A stretch of 23,872 nucleotides of DNA from DATILL01 sp035476575. Its GTDB lineage: Bacteria; Actinomycetota; Actinomycetes; Mycobacteriales; JACQDL01. How positions within the stretch are numbered: the stretch's first letter is position 1; each line of letters opens with the position of its first letter. Under the pieces are notes generated by a model. The model was not told the origin of the DNA, made no database searches, and was given only the letters and a program-made list of their open reading frames with translations. The translations under genes and the position numbers were made by a program. The stretch spans positions 1 to 23,872 of the forward strand of contig DATILL010000107.1 of assembly GCA_035476575.1 (NCBI GenBank). The letters are read 5' to 3'. Positions 7,423-15,963 of this stretch are shown here, in pieces.

Positions 7423-9114
7423 ATGGGCGCCGACCCAGGACTGTACCCGTGGCTGCTGCGCATTCGGGACGTTGACGCCCGAGTACTTGGCGCGGGGATG
7501 CTGTTGGGATCTCAGCACGTGTTGACGTGCGCGCACGTCATCATGGACGCGCCCGGCTGTTCGCCAGGGGTCGCGGGCGGCACACCTTTTGGAAAGGTCG
7601 TCGTCGACTTTGTCGGGATCCCCGGGGCGGAGTCGGCCACCGCCACGGTGCTGCCGGACTGCTTCGCGCCACCGCGCGATGACGAACGCGGCGACGTTGC
7701 CCTGCTGGAGCTGGACCGGCCGCGGCGCGGCGGGACGGGGACCCCCCTGCGCCGGATGCCGCCGCGGCTGAAGCGCGAAGTGCACACCTTGGGGTTTCCG
7801 GACGGCCTTCAGCACGGAATGTGGGTGCCCGCCACACTCACGCTCAGATGTGGCCCCGACGGCGAGTGGATGCAGATGAACACCACCGCGGCCGGCGGCC
7901 AAGTGGTGCGCGGCTTCAGCGGCGCGGGCGTCGTCGACAACGAGACCGGCAACGTCATCGGCATGGTGGTCAGCCATTACTCCGACAAGGCGGCCGGGCT
8001 GTCCTGGATGCTGCCGGTCGAGACGATCATCAGGCACGTGCCCAAGGTCGCGGACTGGGTGAGCGGCGACAAGGCCGTCGACGAGAGCTTCGGTCGGCCT
8101 CTCGGCCCCTCGGTCCCCGACCGCGCCCTCAGCCAGGAGGTGACGAACTTTCTCATCCATCCTGGTACCGAACGCCTCAAGACCGTGGTCACGGGCGGGC
8201 ACGACTCCGCGTCGTCCGCCGCGCTCAGGCTGGCCGTCGCGCTGTCCGACCCGGAGCGGTCGAAGGCCACGGACGAGGTGCTGGCCGACGCCCTACCGGG
8301 CGCGACACCCCCGCTCGGCAGCGTCGACCTAGCGGTCAACGCCACCGACAAGACCGCGGCCGAGGTCGCGGCGCGGATCGCCGACCGAACCGGCATCCAA
8401 GTGGACAACCTGGGACGGCCTGACCGGGAGGTCGCCAGGACCCCGTCCATGACGTTGGTGGTGGACGCCGTTGACGACGCGGCCGATCCGGACCAGCTCG
8501 TCGACGAGGTGCTGGCCCCCATCGCGCGGCGGGCGGCCGAGCTGGGGATACGGCTGATCCTCGCGTTTCGGCGTGAGTCGTCGGCCGGCCTGCGCACCCT
8601 GCGGGAGATCGAGGCCACGGAACGACTCGGCCGGGTGACCACGCTGGCGAATGAGCTAGCCGCCGCGGAGGAGAAGGCGCGGCATCGGTACGCGTACGTC
8701 GCCAGCCGAGTTACCGCGGCACCGGTGGTGACCATCCGGGCGCCGCGGTACCTGAGTGCGCTGGGTGGGCTGCGGGCTGCCGACGATCGGAGGGACCTGG
8801 CCTGGGTCCTGGCCTGGCTGGGCTCCTGCGAGCGCAAGATCATCCGAGACCTCAGCGAGGTCACGCGTACCGACCGGAGGCTGAGCGAGCTGCTGGCCCG
8901 GCGCGGCGACCTGCGCGGCCGGCTGGACTCCTACAAGGCCATGGCGGCCGACCACGACCTGGCGGAGGACCTGCGGCTTGCCGGCCTGTACCGGAAGGCG
9001 TGGGAGCTGCTGTGGTGGGCGCCGTGCGATCTCTCGGTCGCCGACGCCGCGGTCGGCCGGTACGCCCAGGCCGTCCGACAACGGTGCGTCCCCGGCGGGG
9101 AGGACATCCGGTGA
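7423..9114 (+). CDS. Trypsin-like serine protease with degenerate STAND-like region
   Basis: 563 residues. Residues 1-215 are a trypsin-like domain with the full triad: His38 (LTCAHV), Asp91 (GDVALLEL) and Ser166 (GFSGAGV). There is no signal peptide, so it should act inside the cell. Residues about 250-445 look like a P-loop NTPase that has lost its nucleotide site: TGGHDSASS (257-265) replaces the Walker A GxxxxGK[ST], while a Walker B-like strand TLVVDAVDDA (344-353) survives. The C-terminal 110 residues are helical and Arg-rich. I chose ATG 7423; an in-frame TTG (7411) also exists, and no Shine-Dalgarno precedes either, suggesting leaderless translation. Its stop overlaps the kinase start (GTGA). 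Trypsin-STAND fusions are known in actinobacterial conflict/signalling systems; the target is unknown. Confidence 0.88.
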   Translation: MGADPGLYPWLLRIRDVDARVLGAGMLLGSQHVLTCAHVIMDAPGCSPGVAGGTPFGKVVVDFVGIPGAESATATVLPDCFAPPRDDERGDVALLELDRPRRGGTGTPLRRMPPRLKREVHTLGFPDGLQHGMWVPATLTLRCGPDGEWMQMNTTAAGGQVVRGFSGAGVVDNETGNVIGMVVSHYSDKAAGLSWMLPVETIIRHVPKVADWVSGDKAVDESFGRPLGPSVPDRALSQEVTNFLIHPGTERLKTVVTGGHDSASSAALRLAVALSDPERSKATDEVLADALPGATPPLGSVDLAVNATDKTAAEVAARIADRTGIQVDNLGRPDREVARTPSMTLVVDAVDDAADPDQLVDEVLAPIARRAAELGIRLILAFRRESSAGLRTLREIEATERLGRVTTLANELAAAEEKARHRYAYVASRVTAAPVVTIRAPRYLSALGGLRAADDRRDLAWVLAWLGSCERKIIRDLSEVTRTDRRLSELLARRGDLRGRLDSYKAMAADHDLAEDLRLAGLYRKAWELLWWAPCDLSVADAAVGRYAQAVRQRCVPGGEDIR

Positions 9115-11363
9115 CCGCGTGCGACCGGGGCGGCTGCGCCGGGCACGTCGCTGACGGCTACTGCGACACCTGCGGTCGGAAACCGCTCGCCCGGACCTCG
9201 GCAACGCCTGCCGTCCCGGCCAGGGAGTCGGGTGGGCCGGCGCGCACGCTGCGTGCCGAGCTGCCCGATTCCGTGGGCCTGGTCCAGGCGAGCTCGCAGG
9301 ACTTCGAGTACAGCCGCATCTGCGGCAAGGACGGATGCAGAGCCAAGGTAGGCACCGGATACGCCGGCCAGCCGACCCTCAGCGAGGGCTTCTGCCCGGC
9401 GTGCCGTACGCCGTTCTCCTTTATGCCGAGGCTGGCCGCGGGCGAGGTCGTTGCCGAGCAGTATGAGGTGGTCCGCTGCCTCGCCCACGGTGGCCTCGGC
9501 TGGATCTACCTGGCCAAGGACAACAACCTCGACGGCAACCACGTCGTCCTGAAGGGGCTGATCAACACCAACGACGCGGTAGCGGTCGAGCTCGCCCGCG
9601 CCGAGCGCCTCCTCCGCGAGCTGAACCATCCGAACATCGTCCGCATCTTCAACTTCGTCACCCACCCTGACCCGCGGAGCGGCGAGCAGACCGGCTACAT
9701 CGTGATGGAGCACGTCCGCGGGTTGTCCCTGCGCGACGTCATGAGCACCTGGAGGCGGGAGCGGGCGGACCGGATCGACGTCGAGCAGGTCATCGGCTAC
9801 GGCCTGAAGATCCTCGCCGCAATGGAGTACCTGCACGGCAAGGGGCTGCTGTACTGCGACATGAAGCCGGACAACGTCATCGACACCAGGCCGGGCGACG
9901 TCGACTTCGACGAGAGCCGGATCAAGATCATCGACCTCGGAGCGGTCCGGCGGGTCGACGATCGGACCTCACCGGAGGTCAAGACCCCGCGGTACCAGGT
10001 GTCGGACCGGGAGATCCGCAGGCATGGCATGACCGTGCGGGCGGACCTGCATACGGTCGGCAGAACTCTTGGGGAGCTGTTCCGGGGGACCCCGGGCCGG
10101 CCCGACCAAGGCTATGCGGCGGAGGACGGCATCGAGCTCGGCCTGCTCTCGTTTGGGCACGTGGTAGCGCGGGCGACGGACGAGCTCGCGCGCCGGTTCC
10201 GCTCCGCCGCGCAGATGTCTGACCAGTTGGACGGCGTGCTCCGGGAGATCCGCTCGCTGCGGGACGGGGTGGCCCGGGCCAAGCAGTCGACGGAGTTCGC
10301 CGAGAAGCCGCTGCTGCTGGACGCCGGTCTCGGCCTAGTCCCGCCGTTGAGGCAGTGGACCGGTGGCGGTGCCGTCGGCTTCGCGTCCGCGGGACATGCC
10401 GTGGAGCTGTCTGAGGGCCAGCCGCCTCCGCAGGTGACGGCGGCCTGGCTCCCGGTGCCGCTGGTGGGCAAGGACGACCCAGCGAAGGCAATCCTGGCTG
10501 ATGTGCGGGCGCCCAACCCCCAGCGACTGATCGAAAACCTCGCGGAGCACGAGCTCACGTCGGTGTCGCTCGAGCTCGCGCGCTGCCGGGCATACCTCGA
10601 GCTGGGGGATCTCGACCTCGCCGGAGCCTGCCGCGTCGAGGCCGGCCGGATCCTGGGTGACGACGAGACTCACGACTGGCGGGCGTACTGGCATGACGGG
10701 CTGCTGGCGCTGGCGTGCGATGACGTGCCGACGGCCGAGAAGGCGTTCGGGGAGGTCTTCCGGCTGCTGCCTGGTGAGATCCCGCCCAAGCTGGCGCTCG
10801 GCTACTGCGCCGAGCTCCGCGACCCGGTGATCGCGGAGCAGTACTACCAGGCGGTGTGGCGGCGGGACCGCTCGCAGGTCAGCGCGGCGTTTGGCCTGGC
10901 CCGGATCCGGATCGCCCGCGCGGACCGTGCCGGGGCCACCGCCATCCTCGACGAGGTACCCCGAACCCACTCACGGCACTCGGACGCGGCCATGATCGCG
11001 GCTGTCCGGGTCCTGGCCGCCCGGCTGCCGGCCGGTGGCCAGCGGCTGCCCACGACAGACGACCTCGAAAGGGCACTGGAGCGGCTTCCCGACCTCCGCC
11101 TGGACGACGGTGCCGAGGACGGCGAGGCCAGGCAGCGGCTGAGGACAGCGATCTGGCAGGTGGCGCTCGACCTGGTCCGCCAGCCCGGCGGCCCCCGGGC
11201 GGTACGGGGGGACCCGATCCGTCCGGGCCTGCTGGCCGAGCGTGACCTGCGCGTGCTGCTCGAGCGGTCCTTTCGCGAGCTTGCCCGGCAGGCCCGCAGC
11301 GCCGCAGACCACGGCGAACTGGTCGATCTGGCCAACGCGGTTCGCCCGAAGACCCGGTTCTGA
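9111..11363 (+). CDS. pknG: PknG-family serine/threonine protein kinase with Zn ribbons and TPR-like C-terminus
   Basis: 750 residues, the same length as I recall for mycobacterial PknG. The GTG start at 9111 overlaps the protease stop (GTGA) and has GGGGAGGA seven bases upstream. Order of parts: an N-terminal Cys cluster (C4, C9, C18, C21; DGYCDTCG); a rubredoxin/Zn-ribbon-like pair (C71, C76, C95, C98); then the kinase domain, about 118-385. Its glycine loop is HGGLGWIYLA (126-135), with Lys148 in VVLKG, the catalytic loop YCDMKPDN (248-255; Asp250) and IIDLGAV (273-279) in place of DFG, as in PknG. The rest (about 480-735) is TPR-like helical repeats. The kinase residues are intact. In mycobacteria PknG controls nitrogen/TCA flux through GarA; the substrate here is not visible. 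It is probably the signalling output of this operon. Confidence 0.94.
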   Translation: MTACDRGGCAGHVADGYCDTCGRKPLARTSATPAVPARESGGPARTLRAELPDSVGLVQASSQDFEYSRICGKDGCRAKVGTGYAGQPTLSEGFCPACRTPFSFMPRLAAGEVVAEQYEVVRCLAHGGLGWIYLAKDNNLDGNHVVLKGLINTNDAVAVELARAERLLRELNHPNIVRIFNFVTHPDPRSGEQTGYIVMEHVRGLSLRDVMSTWRRERADRIDVEQVIGYGLKILAAMEYLHGKGLLYCDMKPDNVIDTRPGDVDFDESRIKIIDLGAVRRVDDRTSPEVKTPRYQVSDREIRRHGMTVRADLHTVGRTLGELFRGTPGRPDQGYAAEDGIELGLLSFGHVVARATDELARRFRSAAQMSDQLDGVLREIRSLRDGVARAKQSTEFAEKPLLLDAGLGLVPPLRQWTGGGAVGFASAGHAVELSEGQPPPQVTAAWLPVPLVGKDDPAKAILADVRAPNPQRLIENLAEHELTSVSLELARCRAYLELGDLDLAGACRVEAGRILGDDETHDWRAYWHDGLLALACDDVPTAEKAFGEVFRLLPGEIPPKLALGYCAELRDPVIAEQYYQAVWRRDRSQVSAAFGLARIRIARADRAGATAILDEVPRTHSRHSDAAMIAAVRVLAARLPAGGQRLPTTDDLERALERLPDLRLDDGAEDGEARQRLRTAIWQVALDLVRQPGGPRAVRGDPIRPGLLAERDLRVLLERSFRELARQARSAADHGELVDLANAVRPKTRF

Positions 11364-11398
11364 GCCGGATGGCGAGACGGAAGGGCGGCGCGTGACGA

Positions 11399-12838
11399 AT
11401 GAATGACCAGCTCGAGCTCAGCCTCGCGGTGAGCCAGACCAAGTACCTGCCCGCGGGGGGCACTCAGATGTACGCCATTCTCACCGTCTCCGGACAGGGC
11501 AAGGGCCTGGGCAGCGGTCACGCCGAGGCCGCCGAGATCATCCTGGTGGACTGCTCCGCGTCGATGGACTGGCCGCCGACGAAGATCGGCGCGGCGCGGC
11601 GGGCGACGACGGCGGCGATCGACACGCTGCGGGACGGGACGCACTTCGCGATCGTGGCCGGGACCGGCGAGGCCCAGATGGTGTACCCGCCGGAACCGAG
11701 GACGGCCCAGGTCACGCCGCAGACCAGGGCTGAGGCGCGGGAGGCGGTGGCCAAGCTGTTCGCCAGCGGCGGGACCGCGATGGGCACCTGGCTGAGCCTG
11801 GCCCGCACGCTGCTGGACCAGCATCCGACTGCGGTCCGCCATGTCCTGCTGCTGACCGACGGCAAGAACGAGTCGGAAGCTCCGGAACAGCTTGAGCGGG
11901 TTCTCGCGCAGTGCGAAGGGCAGTTCGTCTGTGACGCCCGCGGAGTCGGCGACGACTGGGAGCCGCGGGAGCTGCAGCGGATCGTGTCCGTGCTCCGCGG
12001 CGTGGCCGACGCCGTACGCACGGACTCCGACCTCGTCGACGACTTCCGGAAGCTCACCGCCGCCGCGCAGGACAGGATCCTGCCAGACCTGCGGCTGCGG
12101 ATCACGACCCTGCCCTTCAGCCGGTTGCGATTTGTCAGGCAGGTGCACCCGACCAGGTCAGACCTCACCGAGCACTGCGTCAAGGTCGCCGAAGGGACGA
12201 TGGAGGTCTCCACCGGCTCCTGGGGCCGGGACCGGCGGGAGTACGAGCTGTGCCTGGAGCTCCAGCCGGACGGCCGCCCGATGGGTGAGGACGTCCTGCT
12301 CGCGACGGTGCGGCTCGCCGAGGTCGCCGCGACCCCGCCCGTGCAGGTGCTCGGACACTGGACCAGCGAACGGGTCATGTCTACCCGAATCAATAGCAAG
12401 CGAGCTTACCGAGCCAGGGAGGACGAGCTCGGCCGAGCCGAGACCGCGGGATGTGACGCCTACAACGCCGGCAAGCTGGAGACGGCCACAGAGGAGTGGG
12501 GCCGCGCCGTGAAGCTGGCACACGAGCTGGGCGGCGAGGAGTCGCTGGAACGCCTGGGCCGGGTGGTCAACATCATCGACCGGGCCACTGGGAAGGTCCG
12601 GCTCAGGGACGACGTACAGAAGCGTGACCTCCTGTCCTTGGTGATGGACTCGGTGATCTCCCGGCAAGCCGACGACGACACGGACGCGGCGGTGGTGGAC
12701 CCCCGGCCGGCCGGACCTGACCTGCGCTGCGAGTGTGGCTGGGTTTCGCCGGCGGGTGTCACGTGGTGCGTCAAGTGCGGAAGCTCGCTCGGCGACAGGG
12801 AGCCTCTGGCGAACCGGCCGGAGGGTAGCCAGCAGTGA
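11399..12838 (+). CDS. von Willebrand factor A protein with C-terminal zinc ribbon
   Basis: 479 residues. A vWA domain (about 44-225) has a complete MIDAS metal site: Asp51-x-Ser53-x-Ser55 (DCSAS), Thr126 (GGTAMG) and Asp154 (LLTDGK). A beta-rich segment follows (about 230-320), then a helical segment (about 335-400), and a C-terminal zinc ribbon C444-x-C446 ... C457-x2-C460. The ribbon recalls the Cys clusters at the N-terminus of the kinase encoded next door. There is no signal peptide or membrane helix, so it is cytoplasmic. ATG 11399 is the first usable start; only a weak GGAAGGG lies 13 bases upstream, 35 bp after the kinase stop. vWA proteins with intact MIDAS usually hold a partner protein via a divalent metal; here the kinase, protease or membrane protein are candidates (inference). 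Confidence 0.92.
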   Translation: MNDQLELSLAVSQTKYLPAGGTQMYAILTVSGQGKGLGSGHAEAAEIILVDCSASMDWPPTKIGAARRATTAAIDTLRDGTHFAIVAGTGEAQMVYPPEPRTAQVTPQTRAEAREAVAKLFASGGTAMGTWLSLARTLLDQHPTAVRHVLLLTDGKNESEAPEQLERVLAQCEGQFVCDARGVGDDWEPRELQRIVSVLRGVADAVRTDSDLVDDFRKLTAAAQDRILPDLRLRITTLPFSRLRFVRQVHPTRSDLTEHCVKVAEGTMEVSTGSWGRDRREYELCLELQPDGRPMGEDVLLATVRLAEVAATPPVQVLGHWTSERVMSTRINSKRAYRAREDELGRAETAGCDAYNAGKLETATEEWGRAVKLAHELGGEESLERLGRVVNIIDRATGKVRLRDDVQKRDLLSLVMDSVISRQADDDTDAAVVDPRPAGPDLRCECGWVSPAGVTWCVKCGSSLGDREPLANRPEGSQQ

Positions 12839-14064
12839 CCGCCGAGGTCGCCGCGACCGAATCTCCCGTGCCAGCCTCGCCGACCTCGACCACGCCGACC
12901 CAGCCGGTCCGGCGCGAGACGAGGCGGACGACCCGACAGCGGCTGCTGCGGTTGCGCGCCATTTTCTTGACGCTCACCGTCACGACGTTCGCGACCTGCG
13001 CGGCCGCCATCGGCCTGGCGCACAACACCATCGCCGAGATCCGCACGCATACGGTGCCGGCGATCCTCGAGGTGTCCGCCGCCCGGGCCGCCCTGGTGGC
13101 TGCGGACAGGGCCGCCGCCCAGAGCTTCCAGATCGGCACGACGCGACTGACCGGCCTGGGCGGTGAGTACCAGAACCAAATTGCGATCGCCAGCCAGAAC
13201 CTGGCCCTCGTCGCCGAGCACAACGTGGCCGGCGACGATGGCAGCGAGCAGCTCCGGGTGGCGGAGGGGCTGCTGGTCACCTATGTCGGGATGGTCGCGC
13301 AGGCCGACGCGCAGCATTCCCCTGGCGGCAACCAACTCCAGGGCGACAACCTGCTGAGCGTGGCCAGCCTGTGGGAAGCGTCGCAGATCCTGCACGATGG
13401 CGACGGAAAGCTCGACGGCAGCGGGCTGCTGGCCCGGGTCAACAGGTTGCGGGACTCGCAGGAGGATGCGCTGAAACACCAGCTCTCGTCCGGCTGGCTG
13501 AGCGGGCGGGCGGCGGCGCTCGGGCTGACCGTCGTCATGCTGTTCCTGCTGCTGCTCTGGACGCAGGTGTACCTGGCCCGCACCTTCCGCCGCCGCGCCA
13601 ACGGGTGGCTGCTGGCCGCCACGCTGCTGCTTGTCCTGTTCGGTGCCGGGGTCAGCTACACCTTCACATCCCAGCGTGGGATCGCCGCGGCGGAAAGAGC
13701 ACTGTCGGAGGTCGAGAAGGAGTGGGGTGACCAGATGTCGCGGGCACTCGCCAAGGGCCAGCAGTCCCTGGCCGCGGTCATGAAAGCATGCCTGGGCAGA
13801 TGCGGTGACACGGTCGACGCGTTCATCAAGGATCATCCAGGGACGGACAACAACGGTACGGCGGTGCACGATGTCCAACAGAACCGACTGAGCGAACTGA
13901 GCGAGAAGATAACGGACGTCAACACGCAGACCGCAGCCGCGAACAGCACCGCGCACAACTGGCTGCTGAACCCGGCCGGCGTCGGCGTGACGGGGCTCGT
14001 TGTGGTCGCGCTGATCTGGTTGGGCCTGCGGCCCCGGATTGAGGAGTACAGGTATCCGACATGA
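12835..14064 (+). CDS. Four-helix membrane sensor protein, GlnX-like topology
   Basis: 409 residues. The GTG start at 12835 overlaps the vWA stop (GTGA), with GGAGGG nine bases upstream. An Arg-rich cytoplasmic N-terminus is followed by TM1 (about 42-62), a ~160-residue extracytoplasmic domain, TM2 (225-247), a short basic cytoplasmic turn (RTFRRRAN), TM3 (257-277), a second ~100-residue extracytoplasmic helical domain containing Cys319 and Cys323, TM4 (381-398) and an 11-residue cytoplasmic tail. Positive-inside residues support both ends being in the cytoplasm. The extracytoplasmic parts are helical, recalling chemoreceptor-type sensor bundles. The arrangement matches mycobacterial GlnX, which links the binding lipoprotein GlnH to PknG. 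Sequence homology to GlnX is not established; the role is inferred from topology and neighbours. Confidence 0.85.
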   Translation: MTAEVAATESPVPASPTSTTPTQPVRRETRRTTRQRLLRLRAIFLTLTVTTFATCAAAIGLAHNTIAEIRTHTVPAILEVSAARAALVAADRAAAQSFQIGTTRLTGLGGEYQNQIAIASQNLALVAEHNVAGDDGSEQLRVAEGLLVTYVGMVAQADAQHSPGGNQLQGDNLLSVASLWEASQILHDGDGKLDGSGLLARVNRLRDSQEDALKHQLSSGWLSGRAAALGLTVVMLFLLLLWTQVYLARTFRRRANGWLLAATLLLVLFGAGVSYTFTSQRGIAAAERALSEVEKEWGDQMSRALAKGQQSLAAVMKACLGRCGDTVDAFIKDHPGTDNNGTAVHDVQQNRLSELSEKITDVNTQTAAANSTAHNWLLNPAGVGVTGLVVVALIWLGLRPRIEEYRYPT

Positions 14065-15422
14065 CATCGACGCGGACCCACTGGGCCACCGTACTCGCGC
14101 TGACGGCGATCCTGCCTGCCAGCGTTGGCGTCGGCGGCTGTTCCAGCGCCGCGCGACACGGCAGCGTGACCGTGCTAGCCACCTGGACCGGTGGGGAGGC
14201 AGATGACTTCAAGAAGGCGCTGGACCGGTTTGAGAGGGATAAACACATCCACGTCAACTATGTCGGCACCCGCGACGTCGACCAGGTGCTGCTGACCGAC
14301 GTCCGCAACGGGACTCCGCCCGACATCGCGATACTCCCGAACCCGGGCGGGCTGGCAGCCTATCGGGACAAGCTAAAACCGCTGGACGATGTACTCAAGG
14401 AACAGAAGAACGCCTACAGCCAGTCCTGGCAGCGACTGCAGAGGCTGGGCAAGGAACGGGAACCCCTTGTCGCCGTACCGGTGAAGGCCGACCTCAAGAG
14501 CATCGTCTGGTACCCGACCCGGCTCGGGTACCAGACGCAGCCCAAGACAGTGCAGAGTCCGGTCGATCTCACTAGGCGGATGGTCCGCGCGGGCGTCCGA
14601 CAGCCATGGTGCCTGGGCATGAGCTCTCCGCCGTTGTCCGGCTGGCCGGGCACGGACTGGATCGAGGACATCCTGCTGCACCAGCAGGGCTCGGACGCCT
14701 ATGGGCAGTGGGCCTCCGGTGAGCTGCCCTGGACATCGCTGAAGGTGCAACAGGCGTGGGAGACCTGGCACGACATCATCTCCGGTCGGGGGCTGGTCAA
14801 GGACAAGAGCGTGGCCGCCTCGGCGCTGCTGACCAACTTCGCCGACGCGGGAAGACCGATGTTCGCCAAATCGCCAGGCTGTTCGATGGAGCACCAAGCC
14901 TCGTTCATCATGAAGTTCTACAGGGATCCCAAACGCCAGAACGGCCGTACGCTCCGCCCCGGCACCAACTTCGACTTCTTCCCGTTCTCCGACCTCAGGG
15001 AGCAGCCAGGCCCGGGGCAGCCGGCGCGCCCGGCCTTGGAGGTGTCGGCCGACCTGGCCGTAATGTTCAACGACACCTCGCAGGCGAGAGATCTCATGCG
15101 GTACCTGGCCAGCCCGCAAGGAGGCGTGTCAGGCGCCTTCTCCGCAAACAAGCGGGTGGCCCCGGACAGCAACGACAGCGTAAGCATGAGTATTCACAAG
15201 ATGCTGACATCCGACGAGAACACATTGTGCTTCGACGCGTCGGACTTCATGCCCGCGACCATGAGCACAGGCTTCAACCAGGCGGTTCGAGAGTACCTTG
15301 CCAACCCTGCCCCCACCCGTCTTGGGGAACTGCTGACGGATCTTGACCAAATACGGAAGGATCTTAAGAAGGCGACAGTCGGCGAGAACTCCCAGGACTG
15401 GCTGGCAAATCCGTGCGGGTAG
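14061..15422 (+). CDS. Extracellular solute-binding lipoprotein (family 1, MalE-like)
   Basis: 453 residues, starting at ATG 14061 inside the preceding stop (ATGA). The signal peptide ends in a lipobox VGGC with lipid-modified Cys27, so the protein is anchored outside the membrane. After it comes the typical opening of family 1 binding proteins: VTVLATWTGGEADDFKKALD, then PPDIAILPNPGGLAAY, a hinge region, and a C-terminal lobe with MRYLASPQGG and FMPATMSTGFNQA. Such proteins bind sugars or other small solutes for ABC importers, but no permease or transport ATPase is adjacent. Its neighbours are a four-TM protein and a kinase, so a ligand-sensing role parallel to GlnH is more likely. GlnH is a family 3 (amino acid) protein, so the ligand class here probably differs. 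Confidence 0.9.
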   Translation: MTSTRTHWATVLALTAILPASVGVGGCSSAARHGSVTVLATWTGGEADDFKKALDRFERDKHIHVNYVGTRDVDQVLLTDVRNGTPPDIAILPNPGGLAAYRDKLKPLDDVLKEQKNAYSQSWQRLQRLGKEREPLVAVPVKADLKSIVWYPTRLGYQTQPKTVQSPVDLTRRMVRAGVRQPWCLGMSSPPLSGWPGTDWIEDILLHQQGSDAYGQWASGELPWTSLKVQQAWETWHDIISGRGLVKDKSVAASALLTNFADAGRPMFAKSPGCSMEHQASFIMKFYRDPKRQNGRTLRPGTNFDFFPFSDLREQPGPGQPARPALEVSADLAVMFNDTSQARDLMRYLASPQGGVSGAFSANKRVAPDSNDSVSMSIHKMLTSDENTLCFDASDFMPATMSTGFNQAVREYLANPAPTRLGELLTDLDQIRKDLKKATVGENSQDWLANPCG

Positions 15423-15435
15423 GAGGGAGGGCATC

Positions 15436-15804
15436 ATGGCGGAGCTGACCCGGTTCGAGCTCGAGGGCGGTGGCTCGGTCGTCGTCGAGATCGCCGATGA
15501 GCCGGGGGTCACCCGCGCGTCCCGCCAGGGCAGGATCGTGAAGGACGCCCGGGCGTCGTTCGAGAAGGCGCTCGGCGAGGTGCGTGACGCCGCCTCCGCC
15601 GCCTTGGGGCAGTTCCGGTCGATGGCCCGCCAGCCGGACGAGGTCGAGATCACGTTCGGGGTCAAGCTGGACGCCGAGGCCGGCGCGGTGATCGCCAAGA
15701 CCGGCGTCGAAGGACATTTCGCGGTCACCCTGAGCTGGCGGCGGGAGCCCTCCGGCTCGACGGCCGCGCCGGCCAGCACGGGCTCCGACGACCCGGGACG
15801 ATGA
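15436..15804 (+). CDS. Trypco1-type small protein (CU044_2847 family)
   Basis: 122 residues. ATG 15436 follows a very strong GGAGGGAGGG and lies 13 bp after the lipoprotein stop. The pattern (FELEGGGSVVVEI near the start, a central helix FEKALGEVRDAASAAL, then DEVEITFGVKLDAEAGAVIA and a final strand FAVTLSWRR) matches what I know of CU044_2847 / trypsin-co-occurring domain 1 proteins, which are typically encoded beside trypsin-like proteases or STAND NTPases. The last 17 residues are a disordered Ser/Ala tail. It is the last gene of the six-gene run whose first gene is a trypsin-like protease, so the co-occurrence rule holds. Its biochemical role is not established; a regulator or recognition module for the protease is a reasonable guess. 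Confidence 0.82.
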   Translation: MAELTRFELEGGGSVVVEIADEPGVTRASRQGRIVKDARASFEKALGEVRDAASAALGQFRSMARQPDEVEITFGVKLDAEAGAVIAKTGVEGHFAVTLSWRREPSGSTAAPASTGSDDPGR

Positions 15805-15963
15805 CGCGGCACGATGACCTGGCCAGCCACGTCCGCGGTGGCCGCCGCGCGGCATGTGGCTTACTTTCCGGGCTACTTACCTGGCGACGTTATATCTGCG
15901 TTACGTGCACGCTGTGGATCACTGCTGGCCGCGACTTCTCCATCACACGTCATAATCCCACTT
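15805..15963 (+). promoter_or_regulatory. Promoter region of the LuxR-type regulator, probably leaderless
   Basis: A 159-bp gap, more AT-rich than the coding DNA around it. CATAAT at 15951-15956 is a good -10 box and would place the start of transcription about seven bases downstream, on or next to the GTG at 15964. No clear -35 box is seen at 17-18 bp spacing. The frame is open upstream to an ATG at 15814, but the codon bias is lost there, so this stretch is more likely regulatory than coding. Confidence 0.55.

Noticed and set aside
9000..9110. Upstream extension of the kinase from an ATG at 9000
   Set aside because: It would overlap the protease gene by over 100 bp. GTG 9111 has a strong ribosome-binding site and a GTGA overlap, and the Cys cluster begins right after it.
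15814..15963. 50-codon N-terminal extension of the LuxR-type regulator
   Set aside because: Codon bias is lost in this stretch, it contains a good -10 box, and the family opening FVGRDREL lies right after GTG 15964.
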